Assembly: GCF_020536995.1 (NCBI RefSeq)
Contig: NC_068365.1
Location: forward strand, 34,656,567 to 34,720,566
Direction of reading: 5' to 3'
DNA length: 64,000 bases
DNA from: Dreissena polymorpha
Taxonomy: Eukaryota; Mollusca; Bivalvia; Myida; Dreissenidae
Below are positions 36,705-47,116 of the stretch, one piece after another. The notes under the pieces are model-generated. The model made no database searches. It was not told where the DNA came from and saw only the letters and a list, made by a program, of their open reading frames with translations. A program made the translations under genes and the position numbers. Numbering within the stretch: position 1 is the first letter of the stretch; each line of letters opens with the position of its first letter.

Positions 36705-37150
36705 TAATACACCACTAGCCCTTATTTGGTATTTTCTTGATTAACTTGTTTGAAATATTTCTTCTTGAAGCGGCAGCGAGACAATGTGTTGTTCCTCCGA
36801 TTCCGATGAGAGATGGAAACATACACTGCTTGATGTTCACACAATTAGATTTGTATTCACGCATGTCGTATGGTTGGTGTTGCTGCTTGATTATTATGTT
36901 TTAATTGCTTAACACCCCCTGTCTCGTCACATATTGCATTTATGGATTATCATTTATTCCAAACGGTCTTGAAAGTCTTTAAAACCAACGATTTAGTTTT
37001 GTTACTATCAAACCAATTGAAATTCCTAAATAATTGCATTATTAGTTGTAGAAACCAATAAATCGTCATATACCGATAAAGAAGATTTTTCTAAATGTTG
37101 CTGACTAGCACTTCATCTGACAGACTTCCATAACGTTTGTCAAGGGGTTC
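36705..37150. other. Upstream flank of the 7TM gene
   Basis: No further exon is seen. It would contain the minus-strand promoter of the 7TM gene, but no clear TATA box or other element could be picked out by eye. Confidence 0.35.
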
Positions 37151-37153
37151 AAA

Positions 37154-37182
37154 AAGCGACGTCATATATCACGTCGCTTTTT
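37154..37182. repeat. Short perfect hairpin
   Basis: 'AAAAAGCGACGT' and 'ACGTCGCTTTTT' are exact inverse complements around a 5-base loop (catat plus c). It abuts the left end of the long-inverted-repeat element that starts at 37183. Confidence 0.7.
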
Positions 37183-38900
37183 GCGGGTACTTTGATAACA
37201 GATTGCTCTTCGATACCAGATAACAACAAAAGCCACGCGCGAGAGTTGAGTTCTTCAGCTTTTTGCATTTATGTTCTGTTCATTTGGTTTTCAGACACGT
37301 AACATTGTTTGGTCGATTAATGGTATAGTAATTCGTATTGCGGAGCAAGAAAGTCGTGAAAAAAACAGTGGATTGTAGAAAAAGAGAAACAATTTCATCG
37401 ATAATCGTCATGAATTCGATGATCAGTACGTATTTCAACAAAATAAAAATACTTGGAAATAAATCAAGAACGTGCCAACTAATCGAAATGAAAGATCAAT
37501 TTGTCCATTAATGTTACAACATGTTAATTTTTTGTTGAAAATCGTATTTGAGGAAATTCAAATGTTTTAAGTGTCGGATGCCAAATTTTTATGGACACTT
37601 CTTTTACCGATCATCTCAAAGACAATGACTCTTCGATTCCAGATAAATCGACACTTTTTACCAGATATAACACACTATATTTAGTGAATCAGAAATGCAG
37701 AATTCGCTGTGGAATACTTCTATAGTAAGCAGGAAATAAATAAAAATGTATGGACTGACGTCAAGTAAAAACGAATTACCGAAACATGTTCGTATCCCTT
37801 TGGGATATGATAATTAAAGCTCAATATAAAGGGAGTTTTCCAATCCCTTTTAAATTTTGTGGCTACGCATTAGTATCGTCTTCATGATGCGATTCTAATA
37901 AGCACCTATGACAAAGGATTTTATGAGGTGTATTAGTCGCTTTAAGACCCCTTGCTCCCCTTATCTATAGTCCTGCTATAAGTTCAATTGAACACAGTCG
38001 TGTTGATCCACATGATCCGTTGTATTTTCAATTCTCTTAATCTAAATTTACCACTTGAAAACAACTTTATTATTTAGACAATTATTTTCGGTCGCCACTT
38101 GAAATATATTACTTCAGAAATAAGCATTTGAATCTTATTTAAAATTTGCACTGATAATGTTAATTATATAAATTAATAGTATTAAGATTTTTGAAAACGA
38201 AAAACGCCAAAGGTTATATTTTACATCAAAGATCTATTAATATATTATTTATCTATTAATAGATCTTTGTTTACATGTGTATGTAATTACGTTATTCATA
38301 GATTCCCAATGTGTCGGGCCTGACAATGCAACTTGATTCGTACTTCAAAATGTTTGGTAAGAATAGCCATAATATACATAAATGCATTTCAGGTAGAACA
38401 TAAAACTCGGTTATCAGAGTGCCCAATTTGTTGAAAGTCTCTGTTATTCGAAGTGCCCTATATCGGGAATCAAAGTACCCGCAACTTCATGATTACCACC
38501 TATTAAAACATGCTCTATCTTTGTTTATATTTCACTGAATGCTATCAAAATTTCTGTATTTTAAGCACAGTGATTACTCTACATGCTGGAATATCAAACA
38601 ATTTCTTGCAATATTTTAAGCAGTTTTATTGTGTTGAAATGTTTACTGTTCATCCAGTTTATGCTGTTTTTCGACCGAATTTTCTTTTTTTTTTTGGGGG
38701 GGGGGGCAAATTTACCATTCTTCCGTGATGTTTATCTTTACAATAGTAAATGATACACCATTTATAAACTCGACCATGCGCCTTGTCTAAAAAACTAATC
38801 TTTATGATATTACTTTAAACAAAACTGATGAACTTACCTCTCGCGCGTGGCTTTTGTTGTTATCTGGTATCGAAGTGCCATCTGTTATCAAAGTTTCCGC
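37183..38900. mobile_element. Long-inverted-repeat element, copy A (ATCGAAGTGCC family)
   Basis: The left end 'GCGGGTACTTTGATAACAGA' with 'CGATACCAGATAACAACAAA' and 'AGCCACGCGCGAGAG' is inverted at the right end as 'CTCTCGCGCGTGGCTTTTGT', 'TGTTATCTGGTATCGAAGTG' and 'TCTGTTATCAAAGTTTCCGC'. The arms also share 'TTCAACAAAATAAAxATACTT' in opposite orientation. Inside, 'GATAAC/ATCGAAGTGCC'-like boxes recur. Nothing is encoded. A related copy is at 47117-48666. Confidence 0.78.
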
Positions 38901-39732
38901 ATTCCCAGCGTGTATATGTTTGACTAAAATTATCTGAGAAGTGATTACATTGGGCAAGGATATGCAAATAAATATGAACACTGATCGTCGTTATACATTT
39001 TTTAAATGCCCGTTCTTGAATGTTTTTCTATTGGTTGGTATTATTTTCACTTATTAAATTCTATGCTAACGGACAATAGCATACATTTCATAAAATAAAT
39101 GATTGATACATGGTTACTAGCACACTCTTCTTAATGTATTCATACCGATCAACTGAATTCTTTGCAGAACAAAAACCTTTTCGGAATTTGTCAGCAGGAA
39201 GAAATCACGAGGAAGAGATTTTGGCACATTTAACATGTAGCTTGTAGATGTATGCCTCACATTTTAGTGTCCTATGTGTTTTCGTCACAGGTGTATACAT
39301 CTGATTGCATGAGTTTGCGTTAGGGATTTATTAAGGATCTACGTCGCCAGATATGTCGACGAGATTAAAACGGAACCCAAGATGTAGTTAATACGAAAAG
39401 ACTTGACCCGACTGGTAAAAAATTGTTGTCCAATTGGTTAAAAATATTATCTGTTTATGCAACAGTAAAATAAAAAAATAAAATGCTAATTTATGTGCTA
39501 TTGCATATTTGATTCTCAGATAGTTAAAAATCACGTGAAGATGGGGATGTAATAAATCAAAGAATAAGAAATTTTCACGATACTCAGCATTGAAAACCGA
39601 TCTATTTGGGTATTTATCGTTTGGGTATGTTCTCCGTTGCGGATAGTTGATCAACGAGTTAGCTATTCCTAGTTTAAGGGTAAGGCGTGACGAGCTGACC
39701 ACAATTTAGGTCTGGCCAGTATCATGGGGATA
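38901..39732. other. Non-coding spacer
   Basis: AT-rich with no recognised gene. The minus-strand open frame of about 104 codons at 39388-39702 has no family features. Confidence 0.4.
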
Positions 39733-40760
39733 CGGAATATAGAAGAAGAAGAAGAAGAAGAAGAAGAAGAAGAAGAAGAAGAAGAAGAAGAAGAAGAAGA
39801 AGAAGAAGAAGAAGAAGAAGAAGAAGAAGAAGAAGAAGAAGAAGAAGAAGAACTTTTTATTCAAATCCGATCTAACACATATCTACAATGCGTTAGGTCA
39901 AAAAGACCCATGAGCAGTATTATAATCGTATCAACATAGTCAATGTCGTCAAAACGTAACATACACACTGCATATTATTTAATACAACGATGTTCTTAAC
40001 TACTATGTAAAACAATAAACTAAATTTAAATAATTGTACGCATATGGGTTAGTGACTACATTCGAACTCGATAATATCTAAGTCGGTCGAACCGACTACA
40101 AGATGCTCTGGTCTTATGCAATCTTTAAAAACACAAGCCGATTAATTAATTAATCACACACATATAAACATAGTAAACATAGTAAATGTCGTTAAAACGT
40201 AACACAAACACTGCATATTAAATCAATAGTTTTAAACACTTGGCGATAATAGTATAATGTGCAATATATTCACCTTAAGCAACCGCCTTTGATCATGGTA
40301 TTCATTAAAATTCCTTTTTATTTCAAAAGCTCTATAAACAAAACAGCCAGATTTTGTATTGCTTTAACATTTTTGAATGTAATAAAATCAATAATTTTAA
40401 ACATGCTTGGGTGGCGATAATAGTATAATGGAATGTATCTACGCCTAAGTTCAGACTAAATTCCACATTCGAACATTAAATGACATTCGTCTTCTAAGAC
40501 GTTACACTTGGGACAAGTTCTACGAGCTCGCACAGTATTGTTCCATCTACCAGTGTCTATATTAAGTCTATGGGAGGACAACCTTAGCTTACTCATGGCA
40601 ATTCTATATTTTTCGATATCAACACAAGACAGATATAACTGACACTCAAATTGAAAGATACTGTTATAAAATGATGCACTTCTAGAATCACCAATTCTGC
40701 TTCCGACGTTCTGTATAAAATTGTCCGATATCCTTAGTTTAAAAAGTAGATAGTATAAAG
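39733..40760 (-). mobile_element. LINE 3' end with (TTC)n tail
   Basis: Minus-strand reading from 40750: LRISDNFIQNVGSRIGDSRS, then YRIAMSKLRLSSHRLNIDTG, then RTCPKCNVLEDECHLMFEC, then YRHPSMFKIIDFITFKNVKA. This is the end of a LINE ORF2, with the same C-terminal zinc-knuckle type as the fragment at 13.6 kb. A ~380-bp 3' region follows, in which a ~50-bp piece ('AATGTCGTxAAAACGTAACA') is present twice. The element ends 'TTGAATAAAAAG' and a run of about 37 TTC triplets (39741-39852 as GAA on the plus strand). It is 5'-truncated and dead. Confidence 0.82.
39741..39852. repeat. (GAA)n microsatellite, about 37 triplets
   Basis: An uninterrupted GAA run. It reads as poly-Glu in one frame but is the simple-repeat tail of the LINE copy on the minus strand, not a gene. 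Confidence 0.97.
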
Positions 40761-42363
40761 TAGTATAATGTAGGCTACACGTTCAAAGATAGCCCAAGTT
40801 TTCAATATCAAACAATGTTGGGAACATAACTGTCCTCAAAGTAACTACAACTAACATAATTGTTATCAGTCAACGATAAATCATAAACGCCTTTCAATTA
40901 TAACTCTCTGCGTCTTGTGTTATTCCCGTTATAGTCCTTTATGTATTGTCCTAGGTGGTAATGAAACGGGCATGGACCGCACGGACTCATGTGACATGAA
41001 GAAAGTAACAAACGCTATTGTTGATTGACAAAGGGCATTTATTGTAAAACGCCTTTAAGTAGATACAAATAGAATAGATTTCGTCCGGATTGGCATATTG
41101 GGTTGTAAAAACACGTCCAAAGAAGCATTAACAAACAGGTATGTAAAAATACCTTTAAATGATTTGAAAATAGCAACATGATGTTTGGGTTAAAAACATT
41201 TAAAGTTAAAACGTGTATTATTTAACGAGAACATCGTTATTTAAGACGGCGTGATATGGAATAAAAATATGTGTGCTTAAAATAGTATTTATACACCACG
41301 ATTTTCATCATTTTGTGTTCACAACGAAATACCCGACTTGACTCGCTCCGGAACCATGATTCGACTCAAAAACAGAACAACACTTTTTTACATTAATATT
41401 TAGTCAATAGTGATCTGTGACACTTAGTTAGTTGTGTTTTGTTTACATATTTCAATTTTCAGTGTAGATACATTAAACAAAATATTTAAAACAGATTAAT
41501 TGACAAAAATCCCTATCTAAACTATCGCGTTTGTGTGTCACCCCAACGGTATTTTATTTCGGCTAAACTTATGCCGTTTCGCTTCACGTTAAAGCATCGA
41601 AGTGATAGGTGCAACGATGCATGCATACTTCTTTACTGAGTACCATCAAATACGTGTGGCACAATTTAAGTACAAATGTAGGAAAGGAAATTACCCCTAA
41701 ATATAAAGGAGTGAAACGTTTTCATTCTTGGGCACTGCACACCCCCTTTCTTTAGATTTACCTATCTAAGATGTCAACTTGATATCTTTTTAAGTGATAA
41801 TAATAAGTTCGGGACAGGATTATCCGACCTGCGAAAACGGACAACAACAGACGGATATACAAACACCCTTAACCCAGTATAATCCTTTGCAACTTTATTG
41901 TGAGGGGGTACAATCAATACAATCAAACGACAAATAATCGATACTATCTAAATATTGCATATTCAGTTAAGATGTTATGTTGTTTGTATTTTTAATAAGA
42001 AGATTTAGGCCTACAATAAAATGCTCATTTAGTAAATGTAACCTTATTTTGAACAATAAATACCCCATGCTTTACATCTTGAAAAAGTGTTTGCAAATTT
42101 TGTTCCTCACATCGAAAATCCACTGTTCTGTTCTCAATTTGTTCAAAGCTTAAACAAATAATACAGGAATATTATACTTAATTATTAATTTGATGGAAAA
42201 CAATCCTGTTGCGACTATAATAATATCAGTAATTGATTTAATGTTTTAAAAATACAAGTACGGGCCTATGCTAATACATCAAATATCGCCGCCAAATAAC
42301 TATGCCTATATAGATGTGTATACCGGTATATCACATGTTGTAACACTAATAGATTCTTTCTTC
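40761..42363. other. AT-rich non-coding stretch
   Basis: No exon, RNA gene or clear repeat family was identified between the LINE fragment and the foldback element. Confidence 0.4.
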
Positions 42364-42422
42364 AGGTGCGTGAAGTTGGCTCGCCGTTCGACGTTCGACA
42401 TTAGTTCAACATTCAAATTACC

Positions 42423-44300
42423 GAATGTCGAGCTGGCTCGGCATTCCAGCTCGACATTCAGTTCGGCACTCGCATATAGTGTTATATACTTATTTTCGAA
42501 TGTCGAGCTGGCTCGGCATTCCAGCTCGACATTCAGTTCGGCATTCGCATATAGTGTTGCATGCATATTTTCGAATGTCGAGCTGGCTCGGCATTCCAGC
42601 TCGACATTCAGTTCGGCATTCGCATACAGTGTTGTATGCTTATTTTCGAATGTCGAGCTGGCTCGGCATTCCAGCTCGACATTCAGTTCGACATTCGTAT
42701 ATAGTGTTGTACAATTTTTGTTTGAAAGTCGAGCTGGCTCGGCATTCCAGCTCGACATTCAGTTCGACATTTGGATATAGTGTTGTACAATAATTTTTGA
42801 ATGACGAGCTGGCTCGGCATTCCAGCTCGACATTCAGTTCGGCATTCGGAGAAAGTGTTGTACGATTTTTTTTGAATGTCGAGCTGGCTCGGCATTCCAG
42901 CTCGACATTCAGTTCGGCATTCTCAAATAGTGTTGTATGCTTATTTTCGAATGTCGAGCTGGCTCGGCATTCCAGCTCGACATTCAGTTCGGCATTCGGA
43001 TATAGTGTTGTACATTTTTTTGAATGTCGAGCTGGCTCGGCATTCCGGCTCGACATTCAGTTCGACATTCGGATATAGTGTTGTACAATAATTTTTGAAT
43101 GACGAGCTGGCTCGGCATTCCAGCTCGACATTCAGTTCGGCATTCGCATATAGTGTTGTATGCTTATTTTCGAATGTCGAGCTGGCTCGGCATTCCAGCT
43201 CGACATTCAGTTCGGCATTCGGATATAGTGTTGTATGCTTATTTTCGAATGTCGAGCTGGCTCGGCATTCCAGCTCGACATTCAGTTCGGCATTCGCATA
43301 TAGTGTTATATGCTTATTTTTGAATGTCGGGCTGGCTCGGCATTCCAGCTCGACATTCAGTTCGGCATTCGCATACAGTGTTGTATGCTTTTTTTTTCGA
43401 ATGTCGAGCTGGCTCGTCATTCCAGCTCGACATTCAGTTGGGCATTCGCATATAGTGTTGTATGCTTATTTTCGAATGTCGTGCTGGCTAGGCATTCCAG
43501 CTCGACATTCAGTTCGACATTCGGATATACTGTTGTACATTTTTTTGAATGTCGAGCTGGCTCGACATTCCAGCTCGACATTCAGTTCGACATTCGGATA
43601 TAGTGCTGTACATTTTTTTTGAATGTCGAGCTTGCTCGGCATTCCAGCTCGACATTCAGTTCGGCATTCGCATATAGTGTTGTATGCTTATTTTCGAATG
43701 TCGAGCTGGCTCGGCATTCTAGCTCGACATTCAGTTCAACATTCGGATATAGTGTTGTACAATAATTTTTGAATGACGAGCTGGCTCGGCATTCCAGCTC
43801 GACATTCAGTTCGGCATTCGGAGATAGTGTTGTATGCTTATTTTCGAATGTCGAGCTGGCTCGGCATTCCAGCTCGACATTCAGTTCGACATTCGGAGAT
43901 AGTGTTGAACAATACTTTTTGAATGACGAGCTGGTTCGGCATTCCAGCTCGACATTCAGTTCGACATTCGCATATAGTGTTGTACAATAATTTTTGAATG
44001 ACGAGCTGGCTCGGCATTCCAGCTCGACATTCAGTTCGACATTCGGAAATAGTGTTGTACAATAATTTTTGAATGACGAGCTGGCTCGGCATTCCAGCTC
44101 GACATTCAGTTCGACATTCGGATATAGTGTTGTACAATAATTTTTGAATTACGAGCTGGCTCGGCATTCCAGGTCGACATTCAGTTCGACATTCGGATAT
44201 AGTGTTGTACAATAATATTTGAATGACGAGCTGGCTCGGCATTAGAGCTAGACAGTCAGTTCATTCGGATAAAGTGTTGTACAAGAATTTATAAATGTCG
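42423..44300 (+). repeat. ~75-bp satellite array, left arm, about 25 units
   Basis: Each unit contains 'GAATGTCGAGCTGG' - 'CTCGGCATT' - 'CCAGCTCGACATTC', that is, a perfect 14-bp stem around a 9-base loop, followed by 'AGTTCGGCATTCGCATATAG' and 'TGTTGTATGCTTATTTT' or 'TGTTGTACAATAATTTTT'. Two spacer types alternate in blocks. Because 75 is a multiple of three, long spurious frames occur on both strands. Confidence 0.95.
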
Positions 44301-44329
44301 AGCTGACCGGTCGACCAACCGAAGACCGA

Positions 44330-45625
44330 TGGACGGGGGAGGAATAACCGATGGACGACCGACAGAAAGATAAGGGACGACCGATGGACGACCAATTGGC
44401 GACCGATGGACGGGAGAGGGATAACCTATGGACGACCGACAGAAAGATAAGGGACGACCGATGGATGCTAAACGGACGGACTAGGGCAGACAATGGACGA
44501 CCGATGGACGGCCAACAGTTGGACGAGGGACGACCGATGGACGGCCGATAGACGACCGATGGACGACCGACAGTTGAACGAGCGACGACCGTTGGACGAC
44601 CGATGGACGGCCGATGGGCTGCTGATGGACGACCGACAGAACGAAAAGGGAAAACCGATGAACGACCGATGGACGACTGATGGACGGAAGAGGGATAACC
44701 GATGGACGACCGACAGAAAGATAAGAGACGACCGATGGACGACCAACGGACGGACAAGGGCATGACAATGGACGACCGATGGACGGCAAACAGTAGTACG
44801 AGGGACGACCGAAAGACGGCCGTTGGATGATCAATGGACGGCCAACAGTTGGACGAGGGACGACCGATGGAAGACCGATGGAAGACCGATGGACGGCCGA
44901 TGGAGGACCGATGGACGACCGATGGACGACCGATGGACGACCGATGGACGACCGATGGACGACTGATGGACGACCAATGGACGACCGATGGACGACCGAT
45001 GGACGACCGATGGACGACCGATGGACGACCGATGGACGACCGATGGACGACCGATGGACGACCGATGGTCGACCAATGGACGACGGATGAAGATCGATCG
45101 GCGACCGATGGACGACCTATGGAGGACCGATGGACGATTGATGGACGGGAGAGGAATAACAGATGGACAACCGAGAGAAAGATAAGGGACGAAAGATTGA
45201 CGACCGACCGACGGACAAGGGCAGACAATGGACGACCGATGGACGGCCAACAGTTGGACCAGGGACGACCATCGGTCGAGCATCGGTCGTCCATCGGTCG
45301 TCCGTCGGTCATCAATCGGTCGTCCATCGGTCGTCCACCGGTCGTCCATCGGTTTCCCATCGATGTCCATCGGCCGTCCATCGGTCGTCCATCGTCCAAC
45401 CGATGGCCGTCCATCGGTCGTCTATTACCTGCCCTTGTCCGTCCGTTGGTCGTCCATCGGTCGTCCCTTATCTTTCTGTCGGTCGTCCACTGGGTATCCC
45501 TCTCCCGTCCATCGGTCGTCAATAGCTTTTCCATCGGTCGTCCCTTATCTTTTTGTCGGTCGTCCATCCGTTATAACTCTCCCGTCCGTCGGTCGTCCAT
45601 CGGTCTTCGGTTGGTCGTCCATCGG
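44330..45625. repeat. 11-bp satellite (GATGGACGACC)n that inverts at ~45269
   Basis: The exact unit is clearest at 44900-45070. To the left of 45269 it reads GATGGACGACC; to the right GGTCGTCCATC. Interspersed longer phrases ('GACAGAAAGATAAGGGACGA') are also inverted on the right ('TCGTCCCTTATCTTTCTGTC'), giving a higher-order unit of several hundred bp. Reading frames such as MDDRWTTDGRP repeated are artefacts of 11 x 3 bases. Confidence 0.95.
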
Positions 45626-45649
45626 TCAGCTCGCCATTTAAAAATTATT

Positions 45650-45958
45650 GTACAACACTATATCCGAATGTCGAACTGAATGTCGAGCTGGAATGCCGAG
45701 CCAGCTCGACATTAAAAAAAATGTACAACATTATATCCGAATGTCGAACTGAATGTCGAGCTGGAATGCCGAGCCAGCTCGACATTCGAAAATAAGCATT
45801 CAACACTGTATGCGAATGCCGAACTGAATGTCGAGCTGGAATGCCGAGCTGGAATGCCGAGCCAGCTCGGCATTCGAAAATAAGCATACAACACAATATG
45901 CGAATGCCGAACTGAATGTCGAGCTGGAATGCCGAGCCAGCTCGACATTCGGTAATTT
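45650..45958 (-). repeat. ~75-bp satellite array, right arm, four units in inverse orientation
   Basis: Same unit as the left arm, read on the minus strand, with one unit extended by a repeated 'GGAATGCCGAGCT' piece near 45840. The right arm is six times shorter than the left, so the arms pair fully only at the ends. Confidence 0.93.
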
Positions 45959-46301
45959 GAATGTTGAACTAATGTCGAACGTCGAACGGCGAGCCAACTT
46001 CACGCACCTTCTTTCGGCGAGTGTTTATTTGCGTTTTAAAGCAGAGAGCCATTGTTTTTAAACGATCTCCGACACTATTTATGACCGAAACGAAGACAAC
46101 AATTTTAAATGTCTCTGACTACAGTGTAAGATTTGCACAGACATTTCACATGGGATTAAATTGATATAAGCAGGCAAAAATCCACCATAAAGGGGAGCAA
46201 TTAATATTTTTTTCGTAAATACTTACATATTATTTACACAGGTAGACACATATACATACCGGGAAGTTAACTTGAAACTTTATCTTAGTCTTATCTGAGT
46301 T

Positions 46302-46818
46302 TTAAAGGGATCTTTTCACGCTTTGGTAAATTGACAAAATTGAAAAAAGTTGTTTCAGATTCGCAAATTATCGTTTTAGTTATGATATTTGTGAGGAAAC
46401 AGTAATACTGAACATTTACCATGGTCTAATATAGCCATTATATGCATCTTTTGACGATTTTAAAACCTAAAAATTATAAAGCGTTGCAACGCGAAACGAT
46501 TGAATAATTTGGAGAGTTCTGTTTTTGTCGTTAAATTTTGTGAAACTACGAAGATTGCTTCTATAAGGTATAAAATACGACAAGTATATGTACTCGGCGA
46601 AATAGCTCAGTAGGCTTGTGCGTTTTTACTTCAGGACTGTGGCAGGACTCCAGGGGTCACTGGTTCGAAACCTGCTCCTGGCAATGTTCTTTTCCTTTTT
46701 TTAATTTTATTCTTGATTTTTTACTGGATCTTTTACGATCCAATGTTTACATTTATCAATATAAAGCATTTAATGAATAAGTTAAAAAATGCCAAAATCT
46801 GTGAAAAGGCCCCTTTAA
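46302..46818 (+). mobile_element. Short terminal-repeat element carrying a tRNA-like sequence
   Basis: The left end 'TTTAAAGGGATCTTTTCACG' is matched by the inverted right end 'TTTAAAGGGGCCTTTTCACA' (46818 backwards). Both contain TTAA at the border. Inside, 46590-46690 is tRNA-like. A 5' fragment of the same family is at 12139-12275. The family combines the look of a MITE with an internal pol III promoter. Confidence 0.75.
46594..46684 (+). ncRNA. tRNA-like sequence inside a repeat (SINE head)
   Basis: 'AATAGCTCAGTAGGCTTGTG' is an A box and 'GGTTCGAAACC' a B box. A T-run (TTTTCCTTTTTTT) follows as a possible pol III terminator. The stem pairing is too poor and the length too great (about 90 nt with an extended middle) for a standard tRNA gene, and it lies in a repeat, so I take it as a degenerate tRNA-derived head. 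Confidence 0.6.
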
Positions 46819-47116
46819 ATATAACGCACAATAAGAGCTGAAATATGCGCTTTTGAATGCGCATTTGGTAACTTTCGTGCGATTTAACATTTTTTATCAG
46901 TAATAGACCTGTTTTTAACCCAAAGTATAACACAAAGCGTTATAAGGAACAACACAGCGAATTGCATAATATAGTTGTGAGAAAAGGAATAAATGGTATA
47001 TGTATCGGATACGAGAAGTGTAAATGACAAAGGTACTGTACATATCCGTATGATTATTAATGCCTCTGATGAACGTCAATATTTAACTTAAAACATACCG
47101 ACATTTGTTACGCTGG

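Larger units (their letters stand above)
42364..46009. mobile_element. Foldback element built of two satellites, 3.65 kb
   Basis: The termini 'AGGTGCGTGAAGTTGGCTCG' and, inverted at the right, 'CGAGCCAACTTCACGCACCT' start a ~110-bp perfect inverted repeat: ~60 bp of unique terminal sequence, then the first satellite unit. Between them lie ~25 units of a ~75-bp satellite (42423-44300), an 11-bp satellite in direct orientation (44330-45268), the same 11-bp satellite inverted (45269-45625), and four inverted units of the 75-bp satellite (45650-45958). Flanks are TCTTTCTTC (left) and TCTTTCGGC (right), 7 of 9 matching, which may be a worn 9-bp target duplication as seen with MULE-type or foldback transposons. 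No transposase is encoded. Confidence 0.85.

Noticed and set aside
39724-39939. Poly-Glu protein
   Set aside because: It is the (GAA)n tail of a minus-strand LINE.
42423-44300. CRISPR-like array of regular repeats and spacers
   Set aside because: Units are contiguous ~75-bp satellite copies without unique spacers, in a eukaryotic genome.
42268-45679. Long open frames, up to about 440 codons, rich in RHSSSTFSS or DDRWTTDGRP
   Set aside because: They exist because the 75-bp unit, and three 11-bp units, are multiples of three. Open frames occur on both strands and in several frames of the same DNA.
46594-46684. Functional tRNA gene
   Set aside because: A and B boxes are good, but the cloverleaf pairing is poor, the length too great, and it sits inside a dispersed repeat.
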